Below are positions 1-12,290 of a stretch of DNA of 64,000 bases, piece by piece. How positions within the stretch are numbered: the stretch's first letter is position 1; every line of letters begins with the position of its first letter. Below the pieces are notes generated by a model that worked only from the letters and a program-made list of their open reading frames with translations, did no database searches and was not told where the DNA came from. The position numbers and the translations under genes were made by a program. The stretch is taken from positions 55,680,053 to 55,744,052 of the forward strand of contig OX457027.1 in the NCBI GenBank assembly GCA_949752745.1, given 5' to 3'. The stretch is from Protula sp. h YS-2021 (Eukaryota; Annelida; Polychaeta; Sabellida; Serpulidae).

Positions 1-3000
1 TATCATATTTTTCTTGTATATCCTCAGTGAATCTAAATCACGGAAGTTAAATTTTGTCCATATACTTGGGAGGCAGACTTCACTAAATGTTAATATTCTT
101 CTTCAAAAACACCTCAAGTGCTCCATCCACATTGCAATGACAAAATTATGGTAACGAATATATTTTCTTGTTCTTAGAATTAAGACCATTAAATAAGTCT
201 TCTTAAGAGTCACACCCTACTGCCGTACCAATTGTCCATTTACGCAGGAGGCAAACTTATTATAGTTATAACAAAAATGTATATAGTTTTATGATATATG
301 ATTTTCCAAGGCTGAAAACGTCCATATCTTAGGGGCAGAAAAAAATAGGGAGCCACTGTATTTTTGCTCCTTCTCCGTAACATGAGATGAATAGAGCTAG
401 AAGTTGTCCTTTGACTTAGGGGGAAGATTTCAAGATTGGGAGGCAGATTTAAAACAGTAAATTTTAATGGAAAAATAATTCCCAAACATTGAAAATAAAC
501 GCTAGGATAGGTAAAACGCTATGTTGTTCTCACATTTACATAGTTGATACTAGAGAGCCTGATCAAATAAAACAACTATCATATTTTTCTTGTATATTCT
601 CAGTGAATCTTAATCACGTAAGCTAAATTTTGTCTATATACTTCGAAGGCAGACTTCATTAAATGCTAATATTCCTCCTCAAAAAGACCTGACGTTTTCA
701 ATAAACACATTGCCATGACAAAATTATTGTAACGAATATATTTTTCTTGTTCTTGGAACTAAGACCATTAAATAAGTCATATAAAAAGGCAAACCCTACT
801 GTCGTACCAATTGTCCATTTACGCAGGAGGCAAACTTATAGTTATAACAAAAATGTATATAGTTGTATGATATATGATTTTGCAAGTCTGAAAACGTCCA
901 TATCTTAGGGGCAGAAAAAATAGGGAGCCACTCAATTTTTGCTCCTTTTAAGTGACATGAAATCAATAGAGCTAGAAGTTGTCCTTTGACTTAGGGGGAA
1001 GATTTCAAGATTGGGAGGCAGATTTAAAACAGTAAATTTTAATGCAAAAAATATTTCCCAAAAAGTGAAAAAAAAAACGCAAGAACAGATAAAGCGACAT
1101 GTTCTTCTCACTTTCACTAGAGCCTGATGAAATAAAACAACTATCATATTTTTCTTGTATATCCTCAGTGAATCTAAATCACGGAAGTTAAATTTTGTCC
1201 ATATATTTGGGAGGCAGACTTCACTAAATGTTAATATTCTTCTTCAAAAACACCTCAAGTGCTCCATCCACATTGCAATGACAAAATTATGGTAACGAAT
1301 ATATTTTCTTGTCCTTAGAGTTAAGACCATTAAATAAGTCTTCTTAAGAGTCAAACCCTACTGCCGTACCAATTGTCCATTTACGCAGGAGGCAAACTTA
1401 TTATAGTTATAACTAAAATGTATATAGTTTTATGATATATGATTTTCCAAGGCTGAAAACGTCCATATCTTAGGGGCAGAAAAAAATAGGGAGCCACTGT
1501 ATTTTTGCTCCTTCTCCGTAACATGAGATGAATACAGCTAGAAGTTGTCCTTTGACTTAGGGGGAAGATTTCAAGATTGGGAGGCAGATTTAAAACAGTG
1601 AATTTTAATGGAAAAATAATTCCCAAAAATTGAAAATAACCGCTAGGATAGGTAAAACGCTATGTTGTTCTCACATTTACATAGTTTATACTAGAGAGCC
1701 TGATGAAATAAAACAACTATCATATTTTTCTTGTATATCCTCAGTGAATCTAAATCACGGAAGTTAAATTTTGTCCATATACTTGGGAGGCAGACTTCAC
1801 TAAATGTTAATATTCTTCTTCAAAAACACCTCAAGTGCTCCATCCACATTGCAATGACAAAATTATGGTAACGAATATATTTTCTTGTCCTTAGAATTAA
1901 GACCATTAAATAAGTCTTCTTAAGAGTCACACCCTACTGCCGCACTAAATATCCATTTACGCAGGAGGCAAACTTATTATAGTTATAACAAAAATGTATA
2001 TAGTTTTATGATATATGATTTTCCAAGGCTGAAAACGTCCATATCTTAGGGGCAGAAAAAAATAGGGAGCCACTGTATTTTTGCTCCTTCTCCGTAACAT
2101 GAGATGAATAGAGCTAGAAGTTGTCCTTTGACTTAGGGGGAAGATTTCAAGATTGGGAGGCAGATTTAAAACAGTAAATTTTAATGGAAAAATAATTCAC
2201 AAAAATTGAAAATAAACGCTAGGAAAGGTAAAACGCTATGTTGTTCTCACATTTACATAGTTGATACTAGAGAGCCTGATGAAATAAAACAACTATCATA
2301 TTTTTCTTGTATATCCTCAGTGAATCTAAATCACGGAAGCTAAATTTTGTCCATATACTTGGGAGGCAGACTTCATTAAATGTTAATATTCCTCTTCAAG
2401 AAGACCTGATGTTTTCAATAAACACATTGCAATGACAAAATTATTGTAACGAATATATTTTTCTTGTTCTTGGAATTCCGACCATTAAATAAGTCATCTA
2501 AAAAGCCAAACCCTACTGCCGTACCAATTGTCCATTTACTCAGGAGGCAAACTTATTATAGTTATAACAAAAATGTATATAGTTGTATGATATATGATTT
2601 TGCAAGTCTGAAAACGTCCATATCTTAGGGGCAGAAAAAATAGTGAGCCACTCAATTTTTGCTCCTTTTCCGTGACATGAAATCAATAGAGCTAGAAGTT
2701 GTCCTTTGACTTAGGGGGAAGATTTCAAGATTTGGAGGCAGATTTAAAACAGTAAATTTTAGTGGAAAAATATTTCCTAAAAAGTGAAAAAAACACAAGG
2801 ATAGATAAAGCGACATGTTCTTCTCACTTTCACTAGAGCCTGATGAAATAAAACAGCTATCATATTTTTCTTGTATATCCTCAGTGAATCTAAATCACGG
2901 AAGTTAAATTTTGTCCATATACTTGGGAGGCAGACTTCACTAAATGTTAATATTCTTCTTCAAAAACACCTCAAGTGCTCCATCCACATTGCAATGACAA

Positions 3001-6000
3001 AATTATGGTAACGAATATATTTTCTTGTCCTTAGAATTAAGAACATTAAATAAGTCTTCTTAAGAGTCACTCCCTACTGCCGTACCAATTGTCCATTTAC
3101 TCAGGAGGCAAACTTATTATAGTTATAACAAAAATGTATATAGTTTTATGATATATGATTTTCCAAGGCTGAAAACGTCCATATCTTAGGGGCAGAAAAA
3201 AATAGGGAGCCACTGTATTTTTGCTCCTTCTCCGTAACATGAGATGAATAGAGCTAGAAGTTGTCCTTTGACTTAGGGGGAAGATTTCAAGATTGGGAGG
3301 CAGATTTAAAACAGTAAATTTTAATGGAAAAATAATTCACAAAAATTGAAAATAAACGCTAGGATAGGTAAAACGCTATGTTGTTCTCACATTTACATAG
3401 TTGATACTAGAGAGCCTGATGAAATAAAACAACTATCATATTTTTCTTGTATATCCTCAGTGAATCTAAATCACGGAAGCTAAATTTTGTCCATATACTT
3501 GGGAGGCAGACTTCATTAAATGCTAATATTCCTCTTCAAGAAGACCTGATGTTTTCAATAAACACATTGCAATGACAAAATTATTGTAACGAATATATTT
3601 TTCTTGTTCTTGGAATTCCGACCATTAAATAAGTCATCTAAAAAGCCAAACCCTACTGCCGTACCAATTGTCCATTTACTCAGGAGGCAAACTTATTATA
3701 GTTATAACAAAAATGTATATAGTTGTATGATATATGATTTTGCAAGTCTGAAAACGTCCATATCTTAGGGGCAGAAAAAATAGTGAGCCACTCAATTTTT
3801 GCTCCTTTTCCGTGACATGAAATCAATAGAGCTAGAAGTTGTACTTTGACTTAGGGGGAAGATTTCAAGATTTGGAGGCAGATTTAAAACAGTAAATTTT
3901 AGTGGAAAAATATTTCCTAAAAAGTGAAAAAAACACAAGGATAGATAAAGCGACATGTTCTTCTCACTTTCACTAGAGCCTGATGAAATAAAACAGCTAT
4001 CATATTTTTCTTGTATATCCTCAGTGAATCTAAATCACGGAAGTTAAATTTTGTCCATATACTTGGGAGGCAGACTTCACTAAATGTTAATATTCTTCTT
4101 CAAAAACACCTCAAGTGCTCCATCCACATTGCAATGACAAAATTATGGTAACGAATATATTTTCTTGTCCTTAGAATTAAGACCATTAAATAAGTCTTCT
4201 TAAGAGTCACTCCCTACTGCCGTACCAATTGTCCATTTACTCAGGAGGCAAACTTATTATAGTTATAACAAAAATGTATATAGTTTTATGATATATGATT
4301 TTCCAAGGCTGAAAACGTCCATATCTTAGGGGCAGAAAAAAATAGGGAGCCACTGTATTTTTGCTCCTTCTCCGTAACATGAGATGAATAGAGCTAGAAG
4401 TTGTCCTTTGACTTAGGGGGAAGATTTCAAGATTGGGAGGCAGATTTAAAACAGTAAATTTTAATGGAAAAATAATTCCCAAAAATTGAAAATAAACGCT
4501 AGGATAGGTAAAACGCTATGTTGTTCTCACATTTACATAGTTGATACTAGAGAGCCTGATGAAATAAAACAACTATCATATTTTTCTTGTATATCCTCAG
4601 TGAATCTAAATCACGGAAGCTAAATTTTGTCCATATACTTGGGAGGCAGACTTCATTAAATGCTAATATTCCTCTTCAAAAAGACCTGATGTTTTCAATA
4701 AACACATTGCAATGACAAAATTATTGTAACGAATATATTTTTCTTGTTCTTGGAATTCCGACCATTAAATAAGTCATCTAAAAAGTCAAACCCTACTGCC
4801 GTACTGATTGTCCATTTACTCAATAGGCAAAGTTATTATAGTTATAATAAAAATGTGTATAGTTGTATGATGTATGATTTTCCAAGGCTAAAAACGTCCA
4901 TATCTTAGGGGCAGAAAAAAATAGGGAGCCACTGAATTTTTGCTCCTTTTCCGTGACATGAGATCAATAGAGCTAGAAGTTGTCCTTTGAGTTAGGGGCA
5001 AGATTTAACGATTGGGAGGCAGATTTAAAACAGTAAATTTTAATGGAAAAATAATTCCCAAAAAGCGAAAAAAAAAACGCAATGATGGGTAAAGCGACAG
5101 GTTGTTCTCCCTTTTACATAGTTGGCACTAGAGAGTCTGATGAAATAAAACAACTATCATACTTTTCTTGTATATCCTCAGTGAATCTAAATCACGGAAG
5201 CTAAATTTTGTCCATATACTTGGGAGGCAGACTTCATTAAATGCTAATATTCTTCTTCAAAAAGACCTCACGTTTTTAATAAACACATTGCAATGACAAA
5301 ATTATTGTAACGAATATATTTTTCTTGTTCTTGGAATTCCGACTATTAAATAGGTCATCTAAAAAGTCAAACCCTACTGCCGTACCAATTGTCCATTTAC
5401 TCAGGAGGCAAAGTTATTATAGTTATAACAAAAAATGTGTATAGTTGTATGATATATAATTTTCCAAGGCTAAAAACGTCCATATCTTAGGGGCAGAAAA
5501 AATTAGGGAGCCACTGAATTTTTGCTCCTTTTCCGTGACATGAGATCAATAGAGCTAGAAGTTGTCCTTTGAGTTAGGGGGAAGATTTAACGATTGGGAG
5601 GCAGATTTAAAACAGTAAATTTTAATGGAAAAATAATTCCCAAAAAGCGAAAAAAAAAACGCAAGGATGGGTAAAGCGACAGGTTGTTCTCCCTTTTACA
5701 TAGTTGGCACTAGAGAGTCTGATGAAATAAAACAACTATCATACTTTTCTTGTATATCCTCAGTGAATCTAAATCACGGAAGCTAAATTTTGTCCATATA
5801 CTTGGGAGGCAGACTTCACTAAATGTTAATATTCTTCTTCAAAAAGACCTCAAATTTTTTTAAGTGTTCCATCCACATTGCAATGACAAAATTACTGTGA
5901 TGAAAATGTTGTTCGTGTTCTTAGAGTTCCAACTAATAAATAAGTCCTCTTAAAAGTCACAACCTACTGCTGTAGGAACTGTCCATATACTTAGGAGGCA

Positions 6001-6180
6001 GACTCATAATAGTTCTCAGAAAATGTATATAATTGTATGATATGTTATTTTCCAAGGCGGAAAACGTCCATGTATTAGGGGAAGGGAAAAATAGGGTGCC
6101 ACTGTATTTTATCTGCTTGTCCGTGACTTAAGAGGCATAGGGCTAGAAGTTGTCCATTGACTTGGGGGGAAGATTTAGCA
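1..6180. repeat. Satellite array of ~564-582 bp monomers with dimeric higher-order repeat
   Basis: A head-to-tail array. The landmark TATCATATTTTTCTTGTATA recurs at about 1, 577, 1142, 1718, 2294, 2858, 3434, 3998, 4574, 5155 and 5737. Spacings are 576 (type A), 564-565 (type B) and 581-582 (type C). From 1718 the order is A-B-A-B-A-C-C plus a diverged partial unit. The A+B dimers (1140 bp) at 2294-3434 and 3434-4574 are nearly identical, so they were amplified as a pair. Each monomer also contains degenerate sub-repeats of the form GTCCATATACTTGGGAGGCA. Short reading frames of about 81 codons recur on the minus strand, but they follow the repeat and are probably not genes. The array runs off the left edge of the window. 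Confidence 0.95.
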
Positions 6181-6299
6181 ATTGGGATTTTCCTTGTTAT
6201 TATTCCTGGAAAGAAAGTTTAATATGTGCAAGGCTGCGCTTTACGAGATTTCTGGAAGCCATCTTGCTCGGATCCCCCGTAAGTCACGGACAAGTAGCC

Positions 6300-6445
6300 A
6301 ATCTGTTGTTCCACTTAAGCAACGGACAACTGGAGCAAAAAAATACAGTGGCGCCCTCTTTTTTCCTGCCCCTAAGATATGGACATTTTCCTCCTTGGAC
6401 AAACATGTCCGTGACATACGAGGCAAAACAAAAAATCAGCCATAA
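6300..6445 (-). repeat. Inverted, diverged fragment of the 570-bp satellite monomer
   Basis: The stretch around 6335-6395 is the reverse complement of the monomer segment that carries GTCCATATCTTAGGGGCAG and the GGGAGCCACTGTATTTTTGC block. It lies just beyond the array edge in the opposite orientation, so the array boundary is an inversion or an independent insertion of the source element. Confidence 0.75.
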
Positions 6446-6569
6446 ATGTTGTTTTAAACAATATTAGGCATATTTTAATGCTTTTAGTGTTTTAGCTAAA
6501 AGCACAATGCTAAAAAAAATGGTTTAATTTGTATTTCATGACCGTTTTAACACTTTTTCAATAGATAAA

Positions 6570-6716
6570 AAAAATCGTCTTAGGGGGTTGCCCCCTAAGA
6601 CGACATTCCCCCTAAGATCGGCTTGGATGCCCCATAAGACGAGGATGCTCGCACGGACGGACAGACAGACGGACAGACAGAATGAAAACTATATCCGTCC
6701 GGTTCCCGGCGGATAA
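6570..6716. mobile_element. Hairpin + (GACG/GACA)n tail, end of a pearl/HINE-like element
   Basis: Contains a perfect hairpin GTCTTAGGGGG-ttg-CCCCCTAAGAC near 6574-6600, a tetranucleotide tract GGACGGACAGACAGACGGAC at about 6655-6685, and a second hairpin TATCCGTCCG-gttc-CCGGCGGATA ending near 6714. The combination of GACG tract and terminal hairpin recurs at 16.3, 35.0, 40.9, 47.7, 51.7 and 56.6 kb. The body of this copy cannot be delimited. Confidence 0.6.
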
Positions 6717-7235
6717 TTACTCATTTTGGCGATCCGCCGAAAATTGGCCAAATGGGGGACATTTTCAAATTTTTTGGTTTACAATTTTCAAATTGCTTGA
6801 ATTTTGATCGGATTCTTCTTCAATTTTTGATAGTTGCTCTCAAAGTTGACCTGTTTTTAAAAATTACTCATTTTGGCGATCCGCCAAAAATTGGCCAAAT
6901 GGGGGACATATTTAAATTTTTTGGTGTCAGATTTTCAAATTGCTTCTTCTCCCACAATTTTGCCGGATTCTTTTCCAATTTTGTTCTCTAGGTAGACCTC
7001 TCTTGAAAAATTACTCTTTTTGGCGATCAGCCAAAAATTGGCCAAATGGGGGACATTTGTAATTTTGTGGTTGCCAATTTTCAAAATGCTTCTTCTCCCA
7101 CAATTTTGATCAGATTTTCTTCAAATTTTGCACGAATACTCCCTAGGTAGGCCTCTTTTGAAAAATTACTCATTTTGGCGATTCACCACAAATTGGCCAA
7201 ATGGGGGACATTTTTTAATTTTGTCCCCTTATGAA
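6712..7235. repeat. Tandem repeat, ~146-153 bp unit, four copies
   Basis: Copies begin near 6725, 6873, 7020 and 7173 with TTGGCGATCCGCCAAAAATT followed by GGCCAAATGGGGGACATTT. TTGGCGATCCGCCAA is itself an inverted repeat. Diverged copies (GATCCGCCAAAAATTGGCTA) reappear at about 8450 and 8745. The reading frames here are by-products of the repeat. Confidence 0.8.
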
Positions 7236-7585
7236 AGAATTGAAAGAATGACTCCTCATCAGCCACACCTACACCGAGCAAGTGAGCGAATATTTTCTTT
7301 ATTCAGTTAAGGCTGTCTGCCAATTTGATCATGATTTTGTCTGTGATTCTTGGATATATATTCTGTAGGTCACGGCTGGTCACCATGTCCCTGGACATGC
7401 TTGTTTTTAGTCGATCGGACAATTTTTGGGAAATTTTTGAAGATAAACCTTCAAAACTTATTTCTTCCTACAGTTTTTATCCGATTTCATTTATTTTTCG
7501 CATGAGGCATCCTTAGGTGGGTCGAGCATACGGCTGGGGCTTTTTGACTCGATTTTGAATTTTTTTATTTTTAGGGGAATGTTTG

Positions 7586-8075
7586 AAATAAACTAGCGCA
7601 CTGGTCCTAAATGCGAACTGCGCATAGAGGCAAGTTAAATAAACATCCGCAGTGGTACGGAATGCGAACCGCGCATCAGCACAAATTGAATAAACGTGGG
7701 CGCTACTCCGAAAAGCAAACTGCTCCTCAACGGAAGTTGAATAAACATGCGCATTGGTCCGAAATGCAAACCGCGCATCGACGCAAGTTAAATAAACGCG
7801 CGCAATGGTTAAAAATGCAAACGGTGCTTCGACGCAAGTCAAATAAATATGCACGCTTGCCCGAAATGCGAACCGCACATCGACGCAAGTTAACATGCGC
7901 TCTGGTCCGAAAAGCCAACCCCGGCACAAAGCAAGTTAAAAAACATGAGCACTGGTCCAAAATAAACACCCCACATCAACGCAAGTTTAAAAAAAAACCT
8001 TGCGCGCTGGTCTAAAATAAACACCATGCATCAACGCAACTTACATAAACATGCGCACTGGTCCTAAAAGTGAAC
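7586..8075. repeat. 51-bp minisatellite, about 9-10 copies
   Basis: A unit of about 51 bp (AAATAAACATGCGCA, then TGGTCCGAAATGCGAACCGC, then GCATCGACGCAAGTT) is repeated with 10-25% divergence. Since 51 is divisible by three, both strands stay open: 17-residue repeats are read from 7611 on plus and from 7929 on minus. Later copies degrade and lose the frame. No splice signals or start context support a protein. Confidence 0.85.
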
Positions 8076-8079
8076 CGCG

Positions 8080-8310
8080 CATGCCCCGACCGTAAGGTCC
8101 CCAAATGAATTTAGGCCAAAGCAAAATTTGTCGTGGAAACCAGGCCAAAAAGTACTCGGCCATAAGGTCCCGAAATGAATTTAGGGCCAAAATATCCCAA
8201 AATCAAAAACGTATAACCTAAGTTAACGCTTTATTAAGCTTTACACAGGCCATATGTCCCCTGCCATTAAGGTCCTAAAATGAATTTTGGACCAAAACGC
8301 CCCCAAAGCA
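8080..8310. repeat. Three diverged copies of a CCATAAGGTCC-AAATGAATTTAGG motif
   Basis: A block resembling CCGTAAGGTCCCCAAATGAA followed by TTTAGGCCAAA occurs near 8090, 8160 and 8268, forming a short degenerate array next to the 51-bp minisatellite. Confidence 0.6.
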
Positions 8311-9420
8311 AAAAATGTATGATAACCAAGGGGGAATTAAAAAAAAAATAGCGATTTTTCAAAATGTTTTTTTTTCTACAATTTTGATCGGATTTCTTAC
8401 TAATTTTGAACGATTGTTCCCTAGAAACCTTTAGGAAATTCACTTTTTTGTTGATCCGCAAAAAATTGGCTAACTGAGGTATTTTAGTATCGTAGAAACT
8501 TTTCGTAACCAATTTTCCAAAGTTTTTTCTTCCAAACTTTAATCGAAATCCTTCAAATGTTGCACAAATGTTCACTATCCTGCCATCTCTTGAAAAGTTA
8601 CGTTTCTGGTGATACTGGGGGGTGGGGGGGGGGGGGGGGAAGGCCAACTTTCAAAGCCCTTATTCCATGATTTTGATCGGATTGTTTTCAAATTTTTCAA
8701 AAATCTTCATTAGGCGGTCCTCTTTTGAAAAGTTACTTTTCTGGTGATCCGCCAAAAATTGGCTAAATGGAGCAGGGAGGGGGGGGGGGGACTTTTTATT
8801 TTCGCCTTCGATTTCGTTTTCTTGTTTAAAACGCCATGTGAAAAAAGTGTATTTTTGCAAGTAAATGCGGAGCGTTTAACGCGCAGCACAGAACACACAT
8901 TTGCTCAGTGAGCTTTGTGCGAGCTCTCACTGCGTAAATAGATAACACGGCGTATGCCTGATCAGCCAATAAAACCCAAGTCAACAAAAACCAAACACTA
9001 CTCGGCTTAAAAGACGTGTTCAAGCTGTGTTGTTTGCTAATATATTTAGCTGGTATTAAGTTATCAACCTATGGAGTTTTCTTCTTGACAGTGGTCCGAT
9101 TTTTTTAGAATATAATAAGCCGCATACATGCTGTGCCATAAGCTCTGTATATAGTTGTATAACACACTGCATACATGTTGTAAAATACTTTATATTACTC
9201 AACAAATAACCCACTGAAGGAAGTATTTTTGCGTTTTAATTTTTGTTAAGTGCTTAAAATTTCGCTAGCGAAATACGGTTCTAGTTTTTTTTTGTTGTGG
9301 TTCTCTTAAAGTTATCAATTATTTGGCTGGTTTTTGCCAAGTATTAAGTATTATTTCGCACCTTAAGCAACATTAAAGATAGAGGTGGCAATCAAAACGC
9401 ACTCAAAAAATAAATTGATT
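8310..9420. other. Non-coding, AT-rich; poly-G runs and a 16-bp palindrome
   Basis: No gene recognised. It holds diverged copies of the 148-bp repeat (8390-8800), G homopolymers at about 8620-8640 and 8778-8790, and a perfect palindrome ATTTCGCTAGCGAAAT at 9259-9274. Confidence 0.5.
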
Positions 9421-9424
9421 CCTG

Positions 9425-9600
9425 ACTTGGACTTGAACTCGCAAACTTTTGCAGAATTACAAATATTGCCTATACAACCAACAGTAGAAGATAAGGAAGA
9501 AATTCGCCTTCTGCGGGGCTTGAACCCACGGCCTCGTTCAACATCTTACGGAGTCAGCTATGGAGACAAGTGGTCAGCCGACTGGTGCATCAAGAAGCAC
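9425..9600 (-). other. Two tRNA-like B-box segments, possible tRNA-derived SINE remnants
   Basis: On the minus strand, GAGTTCAAGTCC (near 9430-9445) and GGGTTCAAGCCCCGC (near 9514-9532) match the Pol III B-box / T-arm consensus GGTTCRANYCC and lie about 90 bp apart. A convincing cloverleaf with acceptor stem and A-box could not be drawn for either, so degenerate tRNA-derived SINE sequence is more likely than functional tRNA genes. Confidence 0.35.
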
Positions 9601-10635
9601 ATCGTGGTTTTTTTCCTAAGATTTTATCATTTCGGGCTAATTTTAGTCAAATCGCCACACAAAATAGAAGCCTGATGCAGAAGGGCAACACTACTGTTAA
9701 ATTTAACTGCAATCGGGCCGGATTTATAGAAAGAGTAGCATTTTTTATGTTTACCCAAGCTTGGCCGATATTTTGAGAAAAAGAGAAACACAATATGTAT
9801 GGCGGATTACCCAAGGAATATTACTGCCAAATATCAAAACAACCTGCAGCCGTAGTCACGAAAGTTAACTTGTTGCTTTAACTGATTGGGTTAACCCCTT
9901 TCACTCTGGATTAGCTAAACCAATGGTTTAACGGCAATTCACAAATGATATTTTACTCTACTTTATGTAGATATAGTTTTGCAGAATTTTCAGAATCTTA
10001 ACAACAACCAAATCGAATCTGAAAGCTCTCCGCCATTCAAGGACTGAGAAATCTAGCAAGCGAGATTTCTGCGTAATAACGTCAAACGCTTTCATATGTT
10101 GCATCAACATCCAGAAATAACCATACCAAGTTCACACGACTTGCCGTCGGAGATACCTTGCACACAGGACGTTCGCAACACTTACGTAATGACGTCACAT
10201 GCAGTCTTAGCTTGTTCCGTTTGTAAAATTTGATAAAATCTACCGTGCCTACAAAAACAATAATCTCATCCAATCAAGTTTCTCCCATTTTCAGCGGGCT
10301 GAGATATGTTGCACACGAGCTGTCACGTGATGACGTCATACCCTTCCCTAATGGCGCAACGTGTCAGAAGAAAACACAACCGTCCACAAATCCAAGGGAT
10401 AATTTCCAAGTCGATCAAGTGTTTCATTAGGACGAGATTTTGTACATACACACATAAAACCAGACCCCCCACCCACCCATGTCCTGGTAGAATTCCTTAG
10501 TATTCACTACATTCAGAACGATACACCCAACAGATTCCAAGAACTTAATCGGGAAAAGTTTACACTCGAAATCTTGGCGGGTTGACGGACAACCATTACA
10601 GACGAAACCGGTTAATTGCATAGCCAATTTGCCAA
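9600..10635. other. No recognisable feature
   Basis: Only short reading frames without family resemblance. No satellite or TE end was recognised. Confidence 0.5.
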
Positions 10636-10639
10636 GCCC

Positions 10640-11115
10640 TGTTATGCGTTTATCCGATATATGCGTTTATCCGGAGTACCATTATTTAGTGAGAGCTCAG
10701 GCAGTGTCGGGATTAGGAGTTGCAGGCCATTATCTAGCGTCAGCTAAGGCGGTGCGGGGATTAAGGATAAAGGTCATTAGGGCCTATCTAGTGAGAGCTG
10801 AGTGGGGTTGGTACATGTACACAATGGGTCAAGCAAACAGAAGACAGTGCATTAGATAAATAAACGAGGTGCAGCTCACTCCCTTAGTTTGCTTTAAGTG
10901 TGGTACTGTTTGGATAGTCACCCAGAATTATGCAATTAACCGGTGTGCTTTCCATTTTAACGTGAAAAAGCTATGCGTTTATCCAGTTTATGCGATTAAG
11001 CAGTATGCAATTATCCGGTTAAATTTCCAATAGATAGCATTGGAAATGGTTTGGGATTTGCGAATAATATGCAGTAAACCGATTTATGCGTTTAACCGGT
11101 ATGCGATTAAGTGAT
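10640..11115. repeat. Scattered ATGCGTTTATCCGG motif cluster with ~60-bp degenerate tandem
   Basis: Variants of ATGCGTTTATCCGG (ATGCGATTAAGC, ATGCAATTATCCGG, ATGCGTTTAACCGG and similar) occur about nine times between 10643 and 11110, often back to back. In the middle (about 10680-10810) a degenerate unit of roughly 60 bp containing CTAGTGAGAGCTGAG and GTGCGGGGATTAAGGA is repeated. Function unknown. Confidence 0.6.
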
Positions 11116-12100
11116 TTCATCTGTATTTGCATCAACCAGCTTGAAAGTAGTAAAGGGTAATGCACAAAAAAAACAAAGAAATCTACTCCTCAAGCTTTTG
11201 CTTTTATTGTAACCTCTGATGTGAATACATTTTCACAGGAATGTTCACTGCATTGAAACGTTCCACTCATAAAGCTTTACTGAGTGTGAGACGTAAAACT
11301 GTTTTTTAACATTTTATCTGCGTACAGCTCTCCCTCAAATAAGAATCAGTTACTTGGTATAAGTGTTCTTTTGTGCAAAGATAAGAATGTAATACCTCTT
11401 TCATTCCCCGTACAAGACAACCTTGTTATCTCCAGAACCAAAACTGCAAAAATGGTATGGTTCTGCGAAGATGGCCGAATTCCTGACGTGTTAACGCACA
11501 TCTCACTGAAAGTGGCTACTGACAGTGGACAATCGTCGTGCTCTATGCAAATTTTCTCTGTATGAAAACACAGAATTGCAATCGGAAATAACCCTCTACA
11601 ATTCTCCTAAGCCAGATTCTGGATTCCGATCTGAACGGTATCCCATCTGGAATTCTGTCCCGAATTTTGACCGTCTGGTTTTAAGGAAAGCTTGAGCAAG
11701 CACAAAGGCGGCCAATCAGAATTGATACTGCTCAAGATTAATTTTAATAGCTTGATTGACAATTTTTACTTAATTTCGAAAATAACAGAGCTAGCATGTG
11801 TAACAAATGAAACAAATAGTTACACCTCATTTTCACACGAATATCCAAGTTTTCATCTTCACACAGAATTTATAAGACTCTCCAAGCACCTTAATGACAT
11901 ACCGTCCAATTAAAATATTCTGTGCTGACAAAACTAAACGCCAAGTAAATAACTGATTCAAAATTCAGGAATATATACGGATCACCTATTTTAATACAAA
12001 ATAAAATCTCGCACGCATACCCAAGGATTTCGTGTACTCTTTTCTGTTGGATTTCCCCTCGTTTCTTTTTACTGACATTTTACTTAACTTATTGTTTCCT
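11115..12100. other. No recognisable feature; downstream flank of RPN1
   Basis: AT-rich with only small unsupported reading frames. Confidence 0.5.
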
Positions 12101-12106
12101 TGAAGC

Positions 12107-12112
12107 TTTATT
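12107..12112 (-). promoter_or_regulatory. Putative poly(A) signal of RPN1
   Basis: AATAAA on the minus strand, about 180 bp downstream of the RPN1 stop codon at 12291-12293. It is the nearest canonical hexamer I noticed. Confidence 0.5.
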
Positions 12113-12290
12113 TTGAACTAAGTATAATGTTTTAAATAAGGCAAAAGGTTGGCGAAAATAGTTTAATCTTCAGCTTTACCAGCACCACCACACCACAACG
12201 ATATTTTCTAACCACTAACATTCCTACAGCTCCGAGCATTACAATATTGTGATTACACTATTTCAACATCATAACTATATAAACAAGACA

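Noticed and set aside
240..4482. Recurring 71-81-codon minus-strand frames in the left satellite as a small gene family
   Set aside because: They recur only because the monomer does; other monomer copies break the frame and no promoter or splice context is visible.
1..6180. CRISPR-like or LTR structure for the left repeats
   Set aside because: Units are contiguous without spacers, show no primer-binding site or coding region, and the sequence is eukaryotic.
7611..8015. 134-codon basic repeat protein
   Set aside because: By-product of the 51-bp minisatellite; the opposite strand is just as open and the last units lose the register.
9500..9600. A functional tRNA gene
   Set aside because: A B-box is present but no consistent acceptor and anticodon stems could be drawn.
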